From contig JALRHE010000338.1 in assembly GCA_023253235.1 (NCBI GenBank), forward strand, positions 1 to 8,466: a DNA stretch of 8,466 nucleotides. Direction: 5' to 3'. This document shows, piece after piece, positions 1-6,142 of the stretch. The position numbers were made by a program, and so were the translations under genes. The DNA is from Steroidobacteraceae bacterium (GTDB taxonomy: Bacteria > Pseudomonadota > Gammaproteobacteria > Steroidobacterales > Steroidobacteraceae). Below the pieces are notes generated by a model, which made no database searches, had not been told where the DNA came from, and saw only the letters and a list, made by a program, of their open reading frames with translations. How positions within the stretch are numbered: position 1 is the stretch's first letter; every line of letters starts with the position of its first letter.

Positions 1-954
1 TCAATCGACGTACAGCGAACTCACCGACTCTTCGTCGCGAATGCGCCGTATCGTCTCGCCGAGCAGACCCGCCACCGTGAGCTGGCGAATCCGTCCGCAT
101 TGCTTGGCCGCACTCGACAACGGGATGGTGTCGGTCACCACCAGTTGATCGAGCGCGGACTTGGAAATCTTCTCCACGGCCGAGCCGGAGAGGATGGGAT
201 GGGTGATGTAGGCGACGACCTTCCGAGCGCCTTCATCCTTGAGAGCCTGCGCCGCGAGGCACAACGTCCCTGCCGTATCGACGATATCGTCGATGAGTAC
301 GCAGGTCTTGTCTTTCACCTCGCCGATGATGTTCATCACCTTCGATTCGTTGGGTCTCGGCCGGCGCTTGTCGATGATGGCGAGCTCGACATCGTCGAGC
401 CGCTTGGCAAGCGCACGGGCACGAACCACACCACCGACATCAGGCGACACCACGATCATGTTCTCGTAGCGTTGACGCCAGGCGTCACCGAGCAACACGG
501 GCGATGCGTACACGTTGTCGACGGGAATATCGAAAAAGCCTTGGATCTGCTCGGCATGCAGATCGACGGTGAGCATGCGATCGATGCCCGCACCGACCAT
601 CATGTTGGCAACGACCTTCGCCGAAATGGCCGAGCGGGTTGCCCGCGGACGACGATCCTGGCGCGAGTAGCCCATGTACGGCACGACCGCCGTGACGCTT
701 CGAGCGGAGCCGCGGCGACACGCGTCCGCCATGATGAGCAGTTCCATGAGGTGGTCGTTGACCGGCGGACACGTCGGCTGCACCAGAAACACATCGCGGC
801 CACGGACGTTCTCGATGAGCTCGACGTTGACCTCGGCGTCACTGAACCGAGACACCATGGCTCGCCCGAGTGGAACCTTCAGGTGACGGGCGATTTCCTG
901 CGCCAGTGCGGGATTGGCATTCCCGGTAAAGAGCGCAAACGTCGGACTGTCCAA
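1..954 (-). CDS. prs: Ribose-phosphate pyrophosphokinase (PRPP synthase)
   Basis: This cytosolic enzyme transfers pyrophosphate from ATP to ribose 5-phosphate to make PRPP, the precursor of purines, pyrimidines, NAD, histidine and tryptophan. The 317-residue length matches the bacterial class I family (E. coli Prs has 315). Visible signatures are FSDAEV near residue 37, the RQDRR loop at 98-102, the VDLHAEQIQGFF signature with His133, the catalytic flexible-loop segment DKRRPR at 195-200, and the PRPP-binding loop DDIVDTAGT at 222-230. The start is TTG at 954. It is supported by a strong Shine-Dalgarno sequence (GGGAGG, 965-960) five to six bases upstream and by an N-terminus that aligns with E. 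coli Prs. The gene is last in the minus-strand unit, 35 bases after the tRNA-Gln gene. The stop codon TGA is at the very edge of the window, so the gene is complete. Confidence 0.98.
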   Translation of the reverse strand: MDSPTFALFTGNANPALAQEIARHLKVPLGRAMVSRFSDAEVNVELIENVRGRDVFLVQPTCPPVNDHLMELLIMADACRRGSARSVTAVVPYMGYSRQDRRPRATRSAISAKVVANMMVGAGIDRMLTVDLHAEQIQGFFDIPVDNVYASPVLLGDAWRQRYENMIVVSPDVGGVVRARALAKRLDDVELAIIDKRRPRPNESKVMNIIGEVKDKTCVLIDDIVDTAGTLCLAAQALKDEGARKVVAYITHPILSGSAVEKISKSALDQLVVTDTIPLSSAAKQCGRIRQLTVAGLLGETIRRIRDEESVSSLYVD

Positions 955-963
955 GCGACCCTC

Positions 964-977
964 CCCCGATGACGGGG
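964..977 (-). promoter_or_regulatory. Small hairpin between tRNA-Gln and the prs ribosome binding site
   Basis: On the minus strand the bases CCCCG-TCAT-CGGGG form a perfect 5-bp G+C stem with a 4-base loop. Its 3' arm runs into the prs Shine-Dalgarno sequence (965-960), so folding would hide part of that site. No U-run follows, so this is not a classical intrinsic terminator. It could stabilise the 5' end left after tRNA 3' processing or modulate prs translation; both are inferences. Confidence 0.4.
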
Positions 978-989
978 AAACTTATCGAG

Positions 990-1064
990 TGGCTGGGGTG
1001 GAAGGATTCGAACCTCCGAATGGCGGGATCAAAACCCGCTGCCTTACCACTTGGCGACACCCCA
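990..1064 (-). tRNA. tRNA-Gln, anticodon TTG (UUG)
   Basis: The 75-base gene folds as a complete cloverleaf. The acceptor stem TGGGGTG/CACCCCA is fully paired, the anticodon stem is GCGGG/CCCGC with loop TTTTGAT, and the T-arm GGAGG/CCTTC encloses TTCGAAT with one G-U pair. The CCA tail is encoded (992-990). The anticodon lies at 1032-1030. The sequence closely resembles E. coli tRNA-Gln(UUG), including the weak U1-A72 pair typical of bacterial glutamine tRNAs. The 5' end is only 4 bases after the ispE stop codon, and 35 bases separate the 3' end from prs, so the tRNA is probably released by RNase P and 3' nucleases from an ispE-tRNA-prs transcript. The same ispE/tRNA-Gln/prs neighbourhood is seen in Pseudomonas. 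Confidence 0.98.
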
Positions 1065-1068
1065 ACCG

Positions 1069-1935
1069 TTACAAACTCTGCCGAAGCGGCGATTCCGCCA
1101 GCCCCTGCACCACATAAGCCCGCCAGACATCCGGCACCCTCGCGGCGACTCGTTCCGCCTCGGCGGCCGAGGCAAAACGGGCGAAGAGGCAGGACCCGGT
1201 ACCGGTCAGCCGCGCAGACGCGTACCGACCGAGCCAGTCGAGCGCGGCTGCAACTTCCGGGTAGCGCGCACGCACCACCGGCTCGCAGTCGTTACGACCC
1301 CCGGAAGCCAAAAGGGCGGCTATTGTGAGGACGGGGGAATTTCGTGTCAATTCAGGAGCCTGGAAGACATCCCGAGTGGGGATCGACACCCCCGGATGAA
1401 TCACCAGAAACCACGAATTCGGCAGTTCTAAGGGTGTCAGACGCTCCCCCACCCCCTCGCCGAGCCCGGAAAACCCCCTAACGAACACCGGCACATCGGC
1501 TCCCAGGCCCATGCCGATCTCAGCCAGCTCGTCTGTCGATAAACCACCCTGCCAGAGCGCATTCAGCACCACGAGGGTCGTAGCGGCATCGGAGCTACCG
1601 CCGCCCAAACCGCCACCCACAGGAATGTTTTTACGAATCCGGATCGTCGCACCGGCGGTGACGCCGATGCGTAACTGGAGGGCCCTCGCCGCCCGAACAC
1701 ACAGATCCTGATCCTCGCCGACCCCACTCAGTGCATCCGCCGCGGCGCCCTCGTAGTCGAGCCGAACGATTCGATGGTCATCACGCAAATCGAAGGACAA
1801 CTGATCAGCCAAAGATATGAGCTGAAATATCGTCTGCAATTCGTGGTAACCATCCGCGCGTCGCGCGGTCACGTGCAGACAAAGGTTGAGCTTGGCCGGT
1901 GCCGGCCACCAGCGTTTCGGGTCGGAGGCGATCAT
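1069..1935 (-). CDS. ispE: 4-diphosphocytidyl-2-C-methyl-D-erythritol kinase
   Basis: IspE phosphorylates the 2-hydroxyl of CDP-methylerythritol with ATP, the fourth step of the MEP (non-mevalonate) isoprenoid pathway in the cytosol. The 288-residue product has the GHMP kinase layout. There is an N-terminal PAPAKLNL segment with Lys15, the RADGYHELQT motif at 26-35, the glycine-rich ATP loop PVGGGLGGGSSDAA at 105-118, LGADVPVF at 144-151 with the probable catalytic Asp147, and the late motif RLTGTGSC at 242-249. It is collinear with E. coli IspE (283 residues). The ATG start at 1935 overlaps the lolB stop codon by four bases (ATGA), which indicates translational coupling. A GGAG sits 11 bases upstream, inside lolB. 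The TAA stop lies 4 bases before the tRNA-Gln gene. Confidence 0.98.
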   Translation of the reverse strand: MIASDPKRWWPAPAKLNLCLHVTARRADGYHELQTIFQLISLADQLSFDLRDDHRIVRLDYEGAAADALSGVGEDQDLCVRAARALQLRIGVTAGATIRIRKNIPVGGGLGGGSSDAATTLVVLNALWQGGLSTDELAEIGMGLGADVPVFVRGFSGLGEGVGERLTPLELPNSWFLVIHPGVSIPTRDVFQAPELTRNSPVLTIAALLASGGRNDCEPVVRARYPEVAAALDWLGRYASARLTGTGSCLFARFASAAEAERVAARVPDVWRAYVVQGLAESPLRQSL

Positions 1936-2519
1936 GGCCCGAGCGACTCCCAGCTATCGATGAACATTCGCACGCGCACTTCGGACGATTCCAGTTGCAA
2001 GCGACGCGGCAACTCGAAACGGGCGCCGGGCACGGGCGCATAGTCGAGATATCGGATCGACCATCCCTGCTGCTGCAGGGACTGCACGCGATCGGCGACG
2101 ATCTCGAGCGCGTCAACGTCAATCGATGGGTCCGGCACACCGAGTGCCCAATACCGCACCGAAGCGATCGGCAGCGCAACGCCGAGCCGACGTTCGAGAT
2201 CAAGGAGCGCCTCGTCGGACCGGGTCGAGTCGAACGACCACTCCGAAGCGCCCATACCGAGCGGCCCCTCTAGCGCGAGGCGCAGCGTATCGCCGCGCTG
2301 ACGCCATCGAACGACAGCCACCACACTTTGCTCACCGCGCAAGATCGACACCTTCCCGCGAAGATCGAAGCGTGCCCACGATTGCAGCGCAACTTGACGC
2401 GCCGCCCACTCCACCGGCAGATCGACTGAGGGCAACGACAAGCGCGGAATGCTGACGCACGCTGTTAGCGACGAGAGGATGAGGATGGCGAAGCATCGCC
2501 AAATCGACAGACGACGCAC
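1932..2519 (-). CDS. lolB: Outer-membrane lipoprotein LolB (lipoprotein receptor)
   Basis: LolB is itself a lipoprotein on the inner face of the outer membrane. It accepts lipoproteins from periplasmic LolA and inserts them into that membrane. The 195-residue product starts with a basic, hydrophobic signal ending in the lipobox LTA-Cys21. The residue after Cys is Val, not the Asp that retains lipoproteins in the inner membrane. The mature part shows the family pattern: WARFDLRGKVS near 48-58, RWRQRGDTLRLALEGPLG at 71-88, RLGVALP at 111-117, VRYWALGVPDP at 121-131, LQQQGWSIRYLDY at 148-160 and a late LPRRLQL at 170-176. The start is GTG at 2519, directly after the stop codon of the TPR gene and in the same frame. 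An AGG only 3 bases upstream is a poor ribosome site, so lolB is probably translated by reinitiation. No other start would preserve the signal peptide. Confidence 0.95.
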   Translation of the reverse strand: MRRLSIWRCFAILILSSLTACVSIPRLSLPSVDLPVEWAARQVALQSWARFDLRGKVSILRGEQSVVAVVRWRQRGDTLRLALEGPLGMGASEWSFDSTRSDEALLDLERRLGVALPIASVRYWALGVPDPSIDVDALEIVADRVQSLQQQGWSIRYLDYAPVPGARFELPRRLQLESSEVRVRMFIDSWESLGP

Positions 2520-4184
2520 TTACCTGCGCTCGGCGAATCGCTCGATGACATCACGCAACGGCTTCGACTCGGGGGATAACACGAGTGCCTGCGCCCAAAC
2601 TCGTCGCGCGGCTGCGCGATCACCGCTCGCCCACAGTGCCTCGCCCCAATGCGCAGCGATCTCGGCTTCTTTGGACAGTCGCCATGCTCGCTCGAGCAAG
2701 GGCAACGCATCCTGCGTCTTACCGCGACGAAACAGTACCCAACCGAGACTGTCGAGGTAGGCCGCATTGTCCGGTCGTTGATCGAGCGCCGCTCGAACCA
2801 ACTTCTCGGCACGCGGCAGCTGGCGCTTCCGATCCGCTAAGGTGTAGCCGAGCGCGTTCATCACGTTCGCCTCGTCAGGTCGCTGCTTTAGCAATCTCTC
2901 GAACACGCGGATGCCTGCTGCCGTACGGCCCATTCCATCGAGAAGAACTGCCTGGTGGTACAGCAACTCGGGATGGTCGGGGTGGCGTTGCAGCGCACCC
3001 TCGATGCTCTCGATCGCCTTGTCACCGAACCCCGCCTCCGCCAAGGCGCGCGAGCGGGCGATCTCGATTTCGATCGTATTGTTGCGTGCTGGATGCTTGA
3101 GCGCATCGAACAACGCCAACGCATCGTCTTGCCGACCTTGCGCGAAGAGTAATCGTGCCGCGCGCACCCGCGGTGGCAATCCAGCGCCTGCGGCGCTGAG
3201 CTGCAAGTAAGCCTTCAAGGCCGAATCGGCGCGCCCCTGTCGCTCGGCGATCACCGCAAGGTAGTACAAAGATTCCGCCGAACCGCGATCGGCACGCAAC
3301 CGATCGCTGAACAAACGCTCAGCCTCCGACAATTCACCCTGCGACAGAGCGAGCAGCGCGAGTCGTCGCTCGGCCTCACGACGAAATGGCGTATCCGGCG
3401 ACGCATCATCGGCCGTGGCTATTTTTTGAAGCGCCGCGCGAGCCTCATCGAGACGATCCAGCGTGATCCAGGTTTCGATTTGTGCGAATCGATGGTTGAC
3501 CGGATCACCCTGCGCTACGAGTGACGCCTCCTCCAGTGCGGTGCTCTCCTCACCGAGGGCGGCCGCAGCGGCAGCGGCCAACCGAATGGTTCGTACGTCA
3601 CGACCACCACCGCGGGTACGTGCCAACGAAATCAGTGAGGCACAGGCCGCGAGGTCATCCGAGTTGCAAGCCATCCGCCCGAGTGTGGCGATCGTCGGCG
3701 GTGACAGCGTCTCGCGATCGAGCATAGAGCCGAAGACTCGCCATGCTGCGGGCGCGAGCGGCCCTTCGGACAAGGGCGGCAGGATCTCGGCCAAGGCCCG
3801 CCCGGGCTCGACGTCCGGCTTGGCGAGCAACGATGCATAGACTTCGCGCGCCTCAGGAATCTTCCACGCCTGCAGCGCGACCATGCCGACACGCTGCAGC
3901 GCCTCGGGGTTCTCCGGGTCGAGCGACCAGAGACGCGAGGCCATCTGCCAAGCGGCCGGGATGTGGTGACACGCCATGGCCAAATCGAGCGCGCGGTCGG
4001 TACGCCGCGGATCTCGATCTGCAGAGGCCTCCAGAACGAGCGACTCGACCGTCGCCCGACAATCCGGCTGCTTAGAACTCGACGGCTCGACCCGTGTCGG
4101 GTCGCCGGGCTCAGCCGACGCGGAGGCGGCCCCGGTCAGCAACCAGAGCATCGCAATCCACATCCAGCAGCGCGATCCACTCAT
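2520..4184 (-). CDS. Secreted tetratricopeptide-repeat (TPR) protein
   Basis: I chose the ATG at 4184 (554 residues). An in-frame GTG at 4208 would add eight residues ahead of what reads as a signal peptide: a hydrophobic stretch ending ASASA, with likely signal peptidase I cleavage after residue 24. The rest is alpha-solenoid. Clear TPR units occupy roughly residues 270-340 and 400-535, with hallmark spacing such as LYHQAVLLDGMGR, NVMNALGYTLADR and AAYLDSLGWVLFRRG. The mature chain has four cysteines (42, 72, 173, 181), compatible with disulfides in the periplasm. A TPR protein at this position, ahead of lolB-ispE, is known in Pseudomonas (PA4667 type). TPR domains act as protein-interaction scaffolds; no specific function can be assigned. 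The location next to lolB suggests an envelope role, but that is inference only. Confidence 0.88.
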   Translation of the reverse strand: MSGSRCWMWIAMLWLLTGAASASAEPGDPTRVEPSSSKQPDCRATVESLVLEASADRDPRRTDRALDLAMACHHIPAAWQMASRLWSLDPENPEALQRVGMVALQAWKIPEAREVYASLLAKPDVEPGRALAEILPPLSEGPLAPAAWRVFGSMLDRETLSPPTIATLGRMACNSDDLAACASLISLARTRGGGRDVRTIRLAAAAAAALGEESTALEEASLVAQGDPVNHRFAQIETWITLDRLDEARAALQKIATADDASPDTPFRREAERRLALLALSQGELSEAERLFSDRLRADRGSAESLYYLAVIAERQGRADSALKAYLQLSAAGAGLPPRVRAARLLFAQGRQDDALALFDALKHPARNNTIEIEIARSRALAEAGFGDKAIESIEGALQRHPDHPELLYHQAVLLDGMGRTAAGIRVFERLLKQRPDEANVMNALGYTLADRKRQLPRAEKLVRAALDQRPDNAAYLDSLGWVLFRRGKTQDALPLLERAWRLSKEAEIAAHWGEALWASGDRAAARRVWAQALVLSPESKPLRDVIERFAERR

Positions 4185-4193
4185 CTTGAAGAC

Positions 4194-4224
4194 ACTATAG
4201 CCCGTCACGCCGCTCTCTTGTCAG
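4194..4224 (-). promoter_or_regulatory. Candidate sigma-70 promoter for the TPR-lolB-ispE-tRNA-prs unit
   Basis: On the minus strand a good -10 hexamer TATAGT (4199-4194) lies 19 bases after a -35-like CTGACA (4224-4219); the spacing is one to two bases longer than ideal. A start site about seven bases after the -10 would fall near 4187-4186, leaving almost no leader before the ATG at 4184, where no Shine-Dalgarno sequence is visible. This would exclude the GTG at 4208. It is a consensus match read by eye only. Confidence 0.4.
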
Positions 4225-4246
4225 CAACCTGCTTGTCATCAACCGG
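4217..4246. repeat. 15-bp tandem direct repeat in the divergent control region
   Basis: CTTGTCAGCAACCTG (4217-4231) is followed directly by CTTGTCATCAACCGG (4232-4246), identical at 13 of 15 positions. Each copy contains TTGTCA, a -35-like hexamer for plus-strand transcription. The first copy also overlaps the -35 candidate of the minus-strand promoter. It may be a paired regulator site or a small local duplication; I recognise no known operator. Confidence 0.55.
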
Positions 4247-4261
4247 CGCGACCCCGAGAAT
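4233..4261 (+). promoter_or_regulatory. Candidate weak promoter for prfA
   Basis: TTGTCA (4233-4238, five of six consensus matches) is followed after 17 bases by GAGAAT (4256-4261, four of six). Transcription would begin near 4268 and leave a leader of about 33 bases before the prfA ATG. The -10 is weak, so this is tentative, but there is no upstream plus-strand gene for prfA to be transcribed from. Confidence 0.3.
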
Positions 4262-4300
4262 CGCGCTGCCCCGGAAAGCCGCGGGCGTCATGGATCGAAA

Positions 4301-5383
4301 ATGAAAGACACCATCAGGCAGCGACTGGAAAAACAGGTCGACCGGTACGAGGAAGTCGGACGCCTGCTCGCCGCACCGGACATCGACGGCAGCTCGAATC
4401 AATTTCGTGAACTGTCGATGGAGTACGCGCGATTGACGCCGATGGCCGAGCGTTTCGAGGCGTATCGTCGCTGTGAGCGGGAACTGCGCGCAGCCGAAGT
4501 TCTGACCTCCGATGCCGACGCTGACATGCGCGCGATGGGCGAGGAAGAAGTTCGACGACTCGAGCCGCAGCTGAGCGGCCTCGAACTGGAGTTGCGGCGC
4601 TCACTGATCCCGGTCGATCCGCGCGATGCGCGCAACGTGTTTCTCGAAATCCGCGCCGGCACCGGCGGCGACGAAGCCGCGATCTTCGCTGGCGATTTGC
4701 TGCGCATGTATGCCCGCTACGGCGAGAAGCAAGGCTGGCAGATCGAAACCTTGAGTGAGAGCCCTGGGGAGCACGGTGGCTTTCGCGAAGTCATCTGTCG
4801 CGTCATCGGTCAGGGTGTTTTCTCGAAGCTGAAGTTCGAGTCGGGCACCCATCGCGTCCAACGCGTCCCGGAAACGGAAGCTCAGGGTCGCATCCACACC
4901 TCCGCAGTCACGGTTGCCATTCTGCCGGAGATGGATGAAGTCGAAGACATCGAGATCAATCCGGCGGATCTGCGTATCGATACCTTTCGTGCATCCGGAG
5001 CCGGCGGTCAGCACGTCAATAAAACCGACTCGGCCGTTCGCATGACCCACTTGCCCACTGGCATTGTGGTGGAGTGTCAGGACGAGCGCTCGCAGCACAA
5101 GAATCGCAGTCGCGCCATGTCGTTGTTGAAGGCGAAGTTGCTCGCGAGCGAGCGTGAGAAACGCGACGCCGCGCAAGCTCGAACTCGCAAACTCCAAGTC
5201 GGCAGCGGCGATCGATCAGAACGAATCCGGACCTATAACTTTCCGCAGGGGCGCGTCACGGACCATCGCATCAACCTGACGCTGTATCAGCTCGAGCAGA
5301 TTATCGAGGGTCGACTGGACGACTTGATCGAACCGCTACTGCAGGAATATCAGAGCGAGTTGTTGGCCGAGGAAGAGGCCTGA
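4301..5383 (+). CDS. prfA: Peptide chain release factor 1 (RF1)
   Basis: RF1 recognises UAA and UAG stop codons in the ribosomal A site and triggers release of the finished peptide. The 360-residue length equals that of E. coli RF1. The chain contains the RAGTGGDEAAIFAGDL segment near residues 118-133 and the stop-codon-reading tripeptide in RF1 context, RVPETEAQGRIHTSA, with P-E-T at 190-192. The hydrolysis loop GAGGQHVNKTDSAVR has Gly-Gly-Gln at 235-237, and the sequence QHKNRSRAM follows at 265-273. The P-x-T motif, not SPF, identifies it as RF1 and not RF2. Gln237 is the expected methylation target of PrmC, encoded downstream. The ATG at 4301 has a weak GGA six bases upstream. The usual partner hemA is not found upstream. 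The last 34 bases overlap the convergent membrane-protein gene. Confidence 0.98.
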   Translation: MKDTIRQRLEKQVDRYEEVGRLLAAPDIDGSSNQFRELSMEYARLTPMAERFEAYRRCERELRAAEVLTSDADADMRAMGEEEVRRLEPQLSGLELELRRSLIPVDPRDARNVFLEIRAGTGGDEAAIFAGDLLRMYARYGEKQGWQIETLSESPGEHGGFREVICRVIGQGVFSKLKFESGTHRVQRVPETEAQGRIHTSAVTVAILPEMDEVEDIEINPADLRIDTFRASGAGGQHVNKTDSAVRMTHLPTGIVVECQDERSQHKNRSRAMSLLKAKLLASEREKRDAAQARTRKLQVGSGDRSERIRTYNFPQGRVTDHRINLTLYQLEQIIEGRLDDLIEPLLQEYQSELLAEEEA

Positions 5384-6066
5384 CGCTCGCATAGCGCCTG
5401 ATACTGCGCCCAACCGATCGCCGTGACGAACGGTTGGAAAAAAGCCGCCAGTAGCGCCGTCACCACCGACATCGGCAGCAGACTTGCCAAGGCGAACGCC
5501 GCTAGCGCGCCGAGCACGAAGAACCCGAGAACGAGCACGAGCATCACGACGAGGACGCTCAAACTCTGCCACCACGCGCCGCGGACCAGAACCAGCGCAC
5601 GATCGATGCTTGTACGCGCCGATGCATCTTCCGCCAGGGAAACTGCCAGCGCGGGCCACAAGGCAACCAGCAGGTAGATCCCGGGAATCACCAACACGAG
5701 CGCGCCCACGCCCACGAGCACAGTCGACATCAACAGGATCAGCAGCGCCCTCGGCAGTACCCGGGTTGCCACTCGGATATCGACGGCCATTGGATCGAGA
5801 CGCCATTGGCGCCGCGCAATCATGAGCCAGCACCAAAGCGTGCCCACACTCGCGATCAACATGACGCCCCACCAACCCGGCGACTTCGGAGCGAACAACT
5901 GCATGGACTCACCGCCCTGCAGCAGGTACACCGACGGCCATTGACCGAGCAGCACCGCCAGCAGCGAAAACGGCAAGGTGCGAAGTAAGGTTGCGCGAAA
6001 ACGCTCGTACGCCAAGGCGACGACGTCTCCGACTGGCGGCGGTGCGGACTGAGTTGATTCGCTCAC
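5350..6066 (-). CDS. Uncharacterised integral membrane protein
   Basis: The 238-residue product has a short soluble N-terminus (residues 1-28) and about five or six hydrophobic segments, near 29-49, 66-83, 104-127, 128-147, 168-192 and 195-218. The central signature IPGIYLLVALWPALAVSLAE, followed by a short loop and RALVLVRGAWW, resembles the core of YciC/UPF0259-like proteins and of the membrane domain found beside glycerophosphodiester phosphodiesterases. No catalytic residues are evident, so function is unknown. The start is taken as GTG at 6066. There is no clear Shine-Dalgarno sequence, but TG-C-TAAAGT (6080-6073) resembles an extended -10 that would put the transcript start about at the GTG. 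The 3' end overlaps prfA by 34 bases tail to tail. The gene breaks up the customary prfA-prmC pair. Confidence 0.8.
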   Translation of the reverse strand: MSESTQSAPPPVGDVVALAYERFRATLLRTLPFSLLAVLLGQWPSVYLLQGGESMQLFAPKSPGWWGVMLIASVGTLWCWLMIARRQWRLDPMAVDIRVATRVLPRALLILLMSTVLVGVGALVLVIPGIYLLVALWPALAVSLAEDASARTSIDRALVLVRGAWWQSLSVLVVMLVLVLGFFVLGALAAFALASLLPMSVVTALLAAFFQPFVTAIGWAQYQALCERQASSSANNSL

Positions 6067-6142
6067 CCGCGCACTTTAGCAAACCTGTCGAAACCACAAC
6101 CGACACTGCGGACGACGTGCCGCTCATGTCACACTTCGATAC

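Noticed and set aside
190..192. Unusual P-E-T in place of P-A-T in RF1 (these are residue numbers in prfA, bases about 4868-4876)
   Set aside because: P-E-T occurs in RF1 of other gammaproteobacteria such as Pseudomonas, so it is normal variation.
100..972. 290-codon plus-strand open frame opposite prs
   Set aside because: It lies wholly antisense to a confidently identified gene, has no recognisable motifs and a His/Arg-rich composition typical of shadow frames in G+C-rich DNA.
964..977. Intrinsic terminator after tRNA-Gln
   Set aside because: The stem is short and no run of T follows on the minus strand; the bases downstream are the prs ribosome site.
3963..4304. Plus-strand open frame whose TGA overlaps the prfA ATG (ATGA), considered as a hemA remnant
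   Set aside because: The overlap looks like coupling, but the peptide has no resemblance to the HemA C-terminus and most of it is antisense to the TPR gene and its signal peptide.
4601..5197. 198-codon minus-strand open frame inside prfA
   Set aside because: It is antisense to conserved RF1 motifs, including GGQ; no family features and no ribosome site. Shadow frame.
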